Shown here piece by piece: positions 13,565 to 18,619 of a stretch of 18,619 bases of DNA. Source of the stretch: Elusimicrobiota bacterium (GTDB lineage: Bacteria; Elusimicrobiota; Endomicrobiia; Endomicrobiales; Endomicrobiaceae). The notes beneath the pieces were generated by a model. That model was not told where the DNA came from and searched no databases. It worked only from the letters and a program-made list of their open reading frames with translations. Position numbers and translations under genes: made by a program. Numbering within the stretch: the first letter of the stretch is position 1; each line of letters begins with the position of its first letter. Location of the stretch: NCBI GenBank assembly GCA_031256695.1, contig JAIRQB010000139.1, forward strand, positions 1 through 18,619, given 5' to 3'.

Positions 13565-13726
13565 TCAGCCATCACTAATAGACGTCTTTATAGCGCTAAT
13601 GGCGGGGGAAACTTGCCCTTTTACAGACAAGGATGGAATTCTTTTTATATTGCCTTTTTCCTCAAATTCCTCTCTCGTTTCAAAATTGTATTCGTTGCCG
13701 TCTTTATCCTTATAAATCCAACCCAT
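13565..13726 (-). CDS. Small 53-aa protein in the lysis region
   Basis: This small gene encodes a protein starting MGWIYKDKDGNEYNF, with a charged middle (TREEFEEKGNIKR) and ending AIKTSISDG. The start ATG (13724-13726) has GGGAG eight bases upstream, the same kind of ribosome site as its neighbours. The upstream stop is only 14 bp away. The WIYKDKDGNEYNF sequence looks like a small beta-hairpin. The 3' end overlaps an inverted repeat (13543-13607), so the last ten or so residues may be repeat-derived. No function is recognised. Confidence 0.6.
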   Translation of the reverse strand: MGWIYKDKDGNEYNFETREEFEEKGNIKRIPSLSVKGQVSPAISAIKTSISDG

Positions 13727-13740
13727 TTCTTTACTCCCTT

Positions 13741-13884
13741 TCAATAGTATTGATACTCAACTAAAAATATAACTAAATCAATCAGGACGCTGTTCTGTTC
13801 CGCCGTTTTGACGGGATATTGTTTCGCCCATTTATAAATTTCTTGTATCAATTTCCGCTCTTGCGCCGATACATTGCTTTTCAT
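13741..13884 (-). CDS. Small 47-aa protein overlapping the upstream gene by ATGA
   Basis: This gene begins MKSNVSAQERKLIQEIYKW and ends with the hydrophobic stretch VLIDLVIFLVEYQYY. Its ATG overlaps the stop of the 89-aa membrane protein gene by four bases (ATGA), which strongly suggests coupled translation in the phage lysis operon. It is predicted to be helical, and its amphipathic to hydrophobic C-terminus could touch the membrane. No family is recognised. Confidence 0.6.
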   Translation of the reverse strand: MKSNVSAQERKLIQEIYKWAKQYPVKTAEQNSVLIDLVIFLVEYQYY

Positions 13885-14150
13885 CTCTTTTTGCTTCTCT
13901 TCCTTGCGTTATATAAATTCCAAACGTCTTGGTCGGCGCTTAAAATTGTCAACTTCGTCTCCCGCACGTCCTCTTGTATCTTGTCTATATTGCCTTCTAT
14001 AAGAAGGACGTTCGTTTCTATGTCGTATAAAGTGTTTCTCAAAATAGAATGAATGAAATCCAATCGGCTGTCTATCCGCAATAATAAAATACAGCATAAA
14101 GTGACCACGAAAAATATGCCTAATAAAACAGCATTTCTGAAAATATCCAT
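13881..14150 (-). CDS. Small single-span membrane protein with coiled-coil tail (spanin-like candidate)
   Basis: This 89-aa product has one N-terminal membrane segment (about 6-25, VLLGIFFVVTLCCILLL). A polar helical region rich in Asp, Glu, Ile and Leu with possible coiled-coil spacing follows (28-75), then a basic end RKRSKKR. Location in the lysis cassette and the N-in/C-out layout suit an inner-membrane spanin, but no partner lipoprotein with a lipobox is seen, so this is only a candidate. It lies 3 bp after the preceding gene, with GGAG in that gene's end. Confidence 0.7.
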   Translation of the reverse strand: MDIFRNAVLLGIFFVVTLCCILLLRIDSRLDFIHSILRNTLYDIETNVLLIEGNIDKIQEDVRETKLTILSADQDVWNLYNARKRSKKR

Positions 14151-14153
14151 TTT

Positions 14154-14501
14154 CTAACTCCGCAATTTCTTTGCCCGTATATCGTCTATGTCTTGTTTCA
14201 TTCTGTCGGCATAGCCGTTGCCGCCCATCTCTTTGTATTGCCTATAACAATCAAAAAAGTTTTCAATAGTTTCTTCGGGCAATAATTCAGCGTCATTTCT
14301 GCATTCAAGCGCCCTGTTGTGTATATCAGCAAGTTGACATTGTAAAAGCATTTGAATGCCTGCGTCGCGCTTCTTTGCGTCTTTGTCGCTATTTCGCTGA
14401 TTTTTAATGATGTATGCCAAAATCGGCATTGTCAAAATACTGCTGACAACCCCCAATTGCGTATTGCCTAATATGCTGACGATTAAATGCGCGAGTTCCA
14501 C
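14154..14501 (-). CDS. Phage membrane protein, holin-associated type
   Basis: This 115-aa protein starts with GTG after a clear AAGGAG site. A hydrophobic segment lies at about 5-33 (VVSSILTMPILAYII). A soluble helical part with a phrase like YKEMGGNGYADRM near the C-terminus follows. From memory, similar (Y-x-L-GGNG) phrases occur in small proteins encoded beside holins in phages of Gram-positive bacteria. A role in lysis timing or as a second holin is inferred from context. It is the first gene of the tightly packed lysis group. Confidence 0.7.
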   Translation of the reverse strand: MELAHLIVSILGNTQLGVVSSILTMPILAYIIKNQRNSDKDAKKRDAGIQMLLQCQLADIHNRALECRNDAELLPEETIENFFDCYRQYKEMGGNGYADRMKQDIDDIRAKKLRS

Positions 14502-14520
14502 TTTTTTTACTCCTTAATCA

Positions 14521-14548
14521 TAACTCATAACTTTTAACTCTTAACTGC
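14521..14548. repeat. Heptamer tandem repeat TAACTNN x4
   Basis: Four tandem 7-mers TAACTCA, TAACTTT, TAACTCT and TAACTGC lie at the junction of two phage genes. The stop codon of the upstream gene is inside the array. The last units resemble TAACTTTTAACTGC at 13061-13074 and 17772-17785. Confidence 0.75.
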
Positions 14549-15046
14549 TGTTTTTGATTTTTTTGTTTTCTGCGCGGGCGCAGAAGTTGCTTGCATTTGC
14601 GCTTCCTCGCGCGCTTCAACTTCGGCAAAAGGATTTTGAGGCAGTTGCGCCGATACCTCTTCCCAACTGCCTACCTCGCCCGCTTCCTCTGCGACGTCTT
14701 TGATTTCATACCATTTAAGCCAAGTTGCATCTCGGCAAATTGACATCTGTTTTGCCTGCGCCGCCCAGTTCTCATTATCAGAAGCCGTATAAGAGCATAA
14801 CGCCAATAAATTATCATAGCCCGCTGATACGGCAAAACTATCAAGCCTCTGCCCTATATTTGCCTCGTATCCTGTCAGTATTTCTGCCAAAGTCGGCGCT
14901 GGTATTGCCTCGCAATAATAAAACTCGGCATTGTCATCTTTGATTATGCAACCGTTCTCATTACACCATTGCGCCCATTTAGCATAATCTGCAAGTTCAG
15001 AGTCTGCTAAAGGTTTGCTAAATCTTGTCTTTTCATTTATTTTCAT
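14534..15046 (-). CDS. Phage tail-fibre assembly/chaperone-like protein (putative)
   Basis: This 170-aa protein lies directly after the tail fibre gene, where phages usually encode a fibre chaperone. Residues 55-115 (EILTGYEANIGQRLDSFAVSAGYDNLLALCSYTAS, then ATWLKWYEI) resemble the C-terminal part of tail assembly chaperones (DUF4376 style). The N-terminus carries a short WAQWCNENGC segment. The C-terminal 30 residues are low-complexity, Ala/Lys-rich. The start has AAGGAGTAAAAATG. The stop codon itself lies inside a heptamer repeat (14521-14548). Assignment rests on position and faint similarity only. Confidence 0.6.
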   Translation of the reverse strand: MKINEKTRFSKPLADSELADYAKWAQWCNENGCIIKDDNAEFYYCEAIPAPTLAEILTGYEANIGQRLDSFAVSAGYDNLLALCSYTASDNENWAAQAKQMSICRDATWLKWYEIKDVAEEAGEVGSWEEVSAQLPQNPFAEVEAREEAQMQATSAPAQKTKKSKTAVKS

Positions 15047-15064
15047 TTTTACTCCTTAATTTTT

Positions 15065-15856
15065 TTATGCGGCTTGTCCCATTCCCATATATCTAAATGT
15101 CACCCCTGCTTTAGAGCCTGCCCACCACCATTGACTTGGGCCGTTGTCTGCCAACCAATTTGTCTGCCCTCTTTCTATTATTATGCTTGCCATTCCAATG
15201 GCAGTGAAAGGGAACAGTTTGTTGAAATAAAAATCCATACTCGTAACCGCTGACCCGCTATAATGCCCCGTTTCTATAACTAAACCGCTTTTGAATTTAA
15301 CTGCGCAGGCTACGTGAGGGTGGGCTGATGTAGCCTTGGCGACGATATAATCAACTTCATTAGGCGCTGTTCTGTTCCAATTCGTTAAAGTTGCTTTGAC
15401 CGAGTTGTTTAAATTGTTTTCCATACATCCTTGATTTTTGAGAAATGATAGTAATGTGAGCAGTGTAATTGTGCGTATCTTATGGTTTTCTGACGCATGT
15501 CCTACGGGTATTTGGTCATCGGTTGCTAATTCTGTATACGGCCATATTTGCCAGTCCCAAACCGGCCCGCCATTGCCGTTGATGGGATATAATCGGGCAA
15601 ACGCCGCCGCTAAATTCTCAAAAGTAGTCTTTTGAGTGGGATTATCGCCTGCGGGGGAAATTGACAATAAGTCTGTCAATTGAATGTTTGACGATTGCCG
15701 CAATGTCGGATAATAATTCAAAAACAGAGCCGAAATGAGATAATTCTGCAAGGTTTTGAGTTTAAACTTTTTGCTTGATATGCCGTCCTCTATGATTGAA
15801 TACATAGCGTCGGCAAGAGATGTCGCTTCTGTTAAATCTAAAATGCTTTTTTCCAT
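15065..15856 (-). CDS. Phage tail fibre / receptor-binding protein
   Basis: This 263-aa protein probably forms the distal fibre that binds host cells. The C-terminal part (about 185-263) begins FKSGLVIETGHYSG, passes through FNKLFPFTAIGMASIII and ends AGVTFRYMGMGQAA. It has the layout of gp53-like C-terminal fibre domains, in which a beta-rich receptor tip follows a (K)-x-SGL-x-I-x-x-G turn. The N-terminal half is helical and should attach to the baseplate. It follows the baseplate genes and precedes the chaperone candidate. It is short for a fibre. The 341-bp gap before it carries repeats and an inverted repeat, which could mark past exchange of the fibre module. Confidence 0.72.
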   Translation of the reverse strand: MEKSILDLTEATSLADAMYSIIEDGISSKKFKLKTLQNYLISALFLNYYPTLRQSSNIQLTDLLSISPAGDNPTQKTTFENLAAAFARLYPINGNGGPVWDWQIWPYTELATDDQIPVGHASENHKIRTITLLTLLSFLKNQGCMENNLNNSVKATLTNWNRTAPNEVDYIVAKATSAHPHVACAVKFKSGLVIETGHYSGSAVTSMDFYFNKLFPFTAIGMASIIIERGQTNWLADNGPSQWWWAGSKAGVTFRYMGMGQAA

Positions 15857-15879
15857 TTATTTACTCCTATTTACTCTTC

Positions 15880-15984
15880 AAAAAATCCTTATTTTTTGAC
15901 GCAGACTTTTGCCTTTAATACTTGATGTCGGCTGCCGACTTTGCTTCTTGGTGTCGGCTTGGCGTCTGCGCAAAAGGATTTTTT
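15880..15984. repeat. Two-tier inverted repeat with internal hairpin
   Basis: The outer arms AAAAAATCCTT (15880-15890) and AAGGATTTTTT (15974-15984) are perfectly complementary. The inner arms CGCAGAC (15900-15906) and GTCTGCG (15964-15970) are also perfectly complementary. Inside them GTCGGC-T-GCCGAC (about 15927-15939) is a further hairpin. The structure could fold into a cruciform or a large RNA hairpin just upstream of the tail fibre gene. Confidence 0.75.
15914..15964. repeat. TCGGCTTGCCGA-type repeat pair
   Basis: Units GATGTCGGCTGCCGAC (15924-15939) and GGTGTCGGCTTGGCG (15950-15964) are preceded by TTTAATACTTG (15914-15924). The same TTTAATACTTG + TCGGCTTGCCGA arrangement occurs at 17617-17658. 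Confidence 0.7.
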
Positions 15985-16197
15985 GAGATAGTTGAGCGCG
16001 CCCTGCGCGCTTCCTTTATACAGAACTCCCCCACCCTCCGCCATTTTAAAAATCTCTTTGCTTCTTGTTTTTGAGATTTTTATCTTTTGTTTGCGGTATC
16101 CCGCCCCCGGTCAAGCGGGCGGGAAACGGAACTGCCCGCTAATACTCTATCCTAAACTGCCGCTATACCTGCTTGCAAAAATCCTGTTATAGACTTT

Positions 16198-16725
16198 TTA
16201 TTGATGCGTAATTTGTATTGTGAAATAAATGCCTGAAGGTATAAGTATTTGACGGAATAAGTTAATAATCTCGTCTAAATATATTTGCCTAACCATTGCT
16301 GTTAAAACAAATTTGCCGCCGTCTTCTGTGTCTGTCAGCAAATCCCTGTCTTTTGTCTTCCAATACACTACTTGCGAGGCATTCTGCACTATATTTACAT
16401 TTAAAACGGCGGGCGCAGGCTCGCTAAACTCTATTGCCGCATCAGCGCCGAATACAGCCCGAATGATTGAAATTAAATTCTCGTAAGTTCCCGCTTTATT
16501 TAAACTTCTAAAAATAGCGTCATAACTATTTAGAAAAATGTCTTTTGCTATTACTCGGCAAAGTTTGCCGTATCTCTCATTGTAAAGTATCTCGCCAAAA
16601 GCATATGTCTTATAAGCATTGGCAAAAAAGACTTTTAAGCCGTCTATTGTGTAGCGATGCAAAAATTGCCAAATAGCATAATTTGATAAATCATCGCGCT
16701 CTGTTCTGAAAAGTTGAAAATCCAT
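16198..16725 (-). CDS. Phage baseplate/tail protein (gpI- or DUF2612-like, putative)
   Basis: This 175-aa protein is encoded directly after the baseplate J-like gene (15 bp gap), where contractile-tail phages put the gpI-type wedge or fibre-connecting protein. The N-terminal half is helical. NKAGTYENLISIIRAVFGADAAIEF (about 86-110) and the closing LFRQILIPSGIYFTIQI have the style of small baseplate proteins that end in a beta strand. The start has AGGAAA. No catalytic motif is seen. Assignment is mainly by position. Confidence 0.6.
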   Translation of the reverse strand: MDFQLFRTERDDLSNYAIWQFLHRYTIDGLKVFFANAYKTYAFGEILYNERYGKLCRVIAKDIFLNSYDAIFRSLNKAGTYENLISIIRAVFGADAAIEFSEPAPAVLNVNIVQNASQVVYWKTKDRDLLTDTEDGGKFVLTAMVRQIYLDEIINLFRQILIPSGIYFTIQITHQ

Positions 16726-16740
16726 AGTGCTTTTCCTTTC

Positions 16741-17559
16741 TTATTCATTGAAATAAACTTCAATATTTTCAGCGTTAAAAGTGAAAAGTTCAGTATATGC
16801 CGCCGCATAAATTGCCGTTGAAAATGCATTGTTTGTCGTAGAGTTTTTATATTCCAATTTGATTTTTGACGCATATGGCGCGTCTTTGTCTATTTGATAA
16901 TACCTTTCGGGCGTAAAGTCAGCGCCTATGCCGTATAAATTTTTTAAATTCTCTAAAAGTTTTGTTTTTACTTCCTCGCCCGTTTCTCTCGCATAATGCG
17001 AGCCTCTCTCATATGTTATTGTCAATTTAATCTCGGTAGGTATCTTTACTGCGGGAGTAAATCTGAAAGTCTTTACCTGCCCATTTGAAAGTTGTAAATC
17101 CCCCGATTGTGTCCCCTCATAATATAAGCCTGCCATTGTATTGTCTTTGATAATCTCTAAAATTGCGCGCTTTTTTGTTTCCCAGTTGTCGCCCTCTTGT
17201 TGCGCGTCTATGTCAACTGCTACCGCTATTTTGCCCGCCTGCGCTTGAGTATTATTGCGCACAGAGGCGGCAAAACCTTGACGCTTGAATTCATCTATCA
17301 AGCCCTCATTTGTCGTAGCCGGTATCTGCACTATTGCATTGATTTCATTGAAATAGTCTTGCAGTTTTGAGTAAATCTCGGCTACTGAAGCCTGCTGTTG
17401 TATTTGCATTTGCAGAAAAACATAGACAAACCTATAAGCATTCGTCCCCTCAAAAGTCTTAACATCATAATCAGTGCCAAATTCGCCGTTCCAAGCCTGC
17501 ACTGCCATTTCTAACAATTCGCTGAATGTAGGGGGAATATAATTGTTGTTTTGATACAT
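16741..17559 (-). CDS. Phage baseplate J-like protein
   Basis: This 272-aa structural protein of the contractile-tail baseplate wedge has an N-terminal helical part (PPTFSELLEMAVQAWNGEFG, then FLQMQIQQQASVAEIYSKLQDYF), as in gpJ/gp47-type proteins. The following segment, TNEGLIDEFKRQGFAASVRN, corresponds to the usual G-x-x-L-D-x-x-A-x-x-x-G-x-x-R region. C-terminally it has beta-rich strands and ends ENIEVYFNE. It is somewhat shorter than P2 gpJ (about 300 aa). The ATG has a perfect AAGGAG site. It is evidence that the element is, or derives from, a myovirus-type phage. Confidence 0.75.
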   Translation of the reverse strand: MYQNNNYIPPTFSELLEMAVQAWNGEFGTDYDVKTFEGTNAYRFVYVFLQMQIQQQASVAEIYSKLQDYFNEINAIVQIPATTNEGLIDEFKRQGFAASVRNNTQAQAGKIAVAVDIDAQQEGDNWETKKRAILEIIKDNTMAGLYYEGTQSGDLQLSNGQVKTFRFTPAVKIPTEIKLTITYERGSHYARETGEEVKTKLLENLKNLYGIGADFTPERYYQIDKDAPYASKIKLEYKNSTTNNAFSTAIYAAAYTELFTFNAENIEVYFNE

Positions 17560-17821
17560 AGTTACTCCTTGTTAAGTTAAAAGTGAAGAGTTAAAAGTTA
17601 AAAGTTAAAAATTTAGGTGTCGGCTTGCCGAGTTTAATACTTGGTCTCGGCTTGCCGATGTTTTAGTTAACGGCAAAGGCAAAATGGATACCGCTTTTCA
17701 GCGGTATGACAACACTGGAGGCTGACGCTTTACTGCCGACTGCGTTCTGATGGACGCCATAACCTCTGCCTTAACTTTTAACTGCTTTTGTCTTTAATTA
17801 TCAATTCTCGCTTCTCAACTC
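17560..17821. repeat. Repeat cluster between methyltransferase and baseplate gene
   Basis: This gap contains no gene. It holds five heptamer units of GTTAAAA type (17576-17610), two TCGGCTTGCCGA units (17617-17631 and 17645-17658), and a hairpin TACCGCT-TTTC-AGCGGTA (17689-17706). A TATGACAACACTGGAG unit (17705-17720) is shared with 27-42. TAACTTTTAACTGC (17772-17785) also occurs at 13061-13074. Confidence 0.8.
17689..17706. repeat. Hairpin repeat, prophage copy
   Basis: A perfect 7-bp stem TACCGCT/AGCGGTA has a TTTC loop. The flanks AAAATGGAT (17681-17689) and ATGACAAC (17706-17713) match those of the hairpin at 233-255. Confidence 0.65.
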
Positions 17822-18619
17822 TTATGCTTCTTTTAAATTCAGTTTTGCTTGTTTTGTTTCCGCCTCTATTCTTTTACAGGCAATATCAAAATATGCCTGT
17901 TCTCTTTCTATGCCGATAAAGCGGCGGTTCAGCCTTTCGCAAGCCACTCCCGTAGTGCCGCTGCCCATAAATGCATCAAGGATTATGTCGCCCTCGCTTG
18001 CAGAAGTGATTAAAATTAAACGCTCTATTAAACGGACGGGCTTCTGATTGGGATGCTGTCTGTTAAAATGCTCGCTCGTTTCAATAATGCTTTGCTCGCA
18101 AAAACCATTGTTTATAACCATTACTCCGCTCAAATATCTTTCAGGCTTTATCAGTTCTCTGTCAACAACAGACGCTTTGACGGGCAAAACTCTATCGGTA
18201 TATTCAACTTCCCCCGTGTCTAAATAACGCTGTATGTTTTGAAGTTTGTCAAAATTCTTTACAGCGCCGGCAATCATTTCTAAATCGTGTTTTAATTTTT
18301 TTAGACAAAACTGCCGCTTTTCCATATATGGGATTCTGCTTTTGCGTATTTTGCCTTTGCCGTGTATAGAAATCGTTTCGTGTATACGCTTAAAAACAGA
18401 AAAAGGCTCGCAACCATTGCCTTTGTTAAAAACAACTTCCTCTTTGAATGTCAAACCTCTGTCAGCCAATTTGCAATTCCACCTGTAAAACGATGTCCCC
18501 CGCCCAAATAACAAGACAAATCCTTTCGCTTTTAAAAGCCTTATAAAATTGTCAAAAACAATATCCTCATTGAAACTATCCTCTGTGTCCCAACTGATAT
18601 TTTTAAGATACTTGTAGGG
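17822..18619 (-). CDS. Prophage DNA methyltransferase, beta class, 5' end beyond the window
   Basis: The frame is open from the stop at 17822 to the window edge (265 aa seen), so the start is outside; the TTG at 18514 is not the start. The first residues, P-Y-K-Y-L, fit the end of a (D/S)PPY motif IV. HPNQKPVRLIERLI (motif X style) and then ILDAFMGSGTTGVACERLNRRFIGIE (motif I) follow near the C-terminus, giving the beta-class order. It methylates adenine N6 or cytosine N4 in DNA. No endonuclease accompanies it, so it is probably an orphan phage enzyme that protects phage DNA from host restriction. It lies upstream of the baseplate gene, across a repeat cluster, an unusual spot within late genes. 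Confidence 0.88.
   Translation of the reverse strand, partial: PYKYLKNISWDTEDSFNEDIVFDNFIRLLKAKGFVLLFGRGTSFYRWNCKLADRGLTFKEEVVFNKGNGCEPFSVFKRIHETISIHGKGKIRKSRIPYMEKRQFCLKKLKHDLEMIAGAVKNFDKLQNIQRYLDTGEVEYTDRVLPVKASVVDRELIKPERYLSGVMVINNGFCEQSIIETSEHFNRQHPNQKPVRLIERLILITSASEGDIILDAFMGSGTTGVACERLNRRFIGIEREQAYFDIACKRIEAETKQAKLNLKEA

Larger units (their letters stand above)
15857..16197. repeat. Repeat-filled gap upstream of the tail fibre gene
   Basis: This 341-bp gap contains no convincing gene. From left to right it has the fibre Shine-Dalgarno (TAGGAG) and a 105-bp long inverted repeat (15880-15984) that encloses TCGGC repeats. A GCGCGC-CCT-GCGCGC hairpin occurs at about 15997-16011. A GC-rich hairpin with arms CCCGCCC and GGGCGGG lies at about 16100-16123, with no T tract. 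Confidence 0.7.

Noticed and set aside
15889..16044. 51-aa minus-strand frame in the gap before the tail fibre gene (starts MAEGGGVLYKG)
   Set aside because: Weak ribosome site, and over half of it reads through the long inverted repeat; possibly a truncated gene start, but not supportable.
15992..16192. 66-aa plus-strand frame
   Set aside because: Opposite to all prophage genes, and it includes the GC-rich hairpin repeat (YPAPGQAGGK text typical of repeats).
15065..16197. Diversity-generating retroelement at the tail fibre
   Set aside because: No reverse transcriptase and no near-identical template/variable repeat pair seen in the window.
16644..16874. 76-aa minus-strand frame overlapping two tail genes
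   Set aside because: Out-of-frame overlap with both baseplate genes, which have proper ribosome sites.

Overview
The window comes from an AT-rich bacterium, probably diderm. Its proteins are rich in Lys, Asn, Phe and Ile, and it carries core housekeeping genes (smpB, secG, tRNA-Leu). Nothing here fixes the phylum. An Elusimicrobiota-like lineage is only a guess from gene style and the many short intergenic repeats.

Layout. (1) 1-3125 is accessory DNA. A compact type II restriction-modification pair (methyltransferase then PD-(D/E)XK endonuclease, minus strand) lies between two short ORFs. These look like the N-terminal and C-terminal ends of one larger nuclease/methylase gene. Dispersed repeats flank the block, including a 34-bp direct repeat with three mismatches at 277-310 and 2959-2992. 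(2) 3126-11742 is a tightly packed minus-strand chromosomal operon read in the order smpB, addA, addB, a ferritin-like/VIT1 membrane protein and an M48 (Ste24-like) protease. The junctions are TAATG, ATGA and TAGATG, so the first four genes are probably translationally coupled. AddA and AddB form a RecBCD-type helicase-nuclease. (3) 11743-12480 holds the divergent smpB/secG promoter region, then secG and tRNA-Leu(GAG) on the plus strand with a strong terminator. The secG-tRNA-Leu(GAG) order is the same as in E. coli (secG-leuU).

(4) From about 12481 to the window end is the late-gene end of a contractile-tailed (myovirus-like) prophage, or a derivative of one, all on the minus strand. In transcription order it has a DNA methyltransferase cut by the window edge, a baseplate J-like protein, a second baseplate/tail protein, a tail fibre and a tail-fibre chaperone candidate. 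A lysis region follows: two small membrane proteins, two tiny ORFs (47 and 53 aa), a 3TM holin and an M15 peptidase endolysin. It ends at a bidirectional terminator facing the tRNA terminator. Location next to the tRNA 3' end suggests tRNA-targeted integration, but no integrase or second att site is visible.

The most unusual signal is non-coding. Several families of short repeats (hairpins of ATGGAT-n-CCGC type, TCGGCTTGCCGA units, and heptamers TAACTTT/AAAGTTA) fill the gaps between genes. One hairpin family occurs both in the host accessory region and in the prophage.
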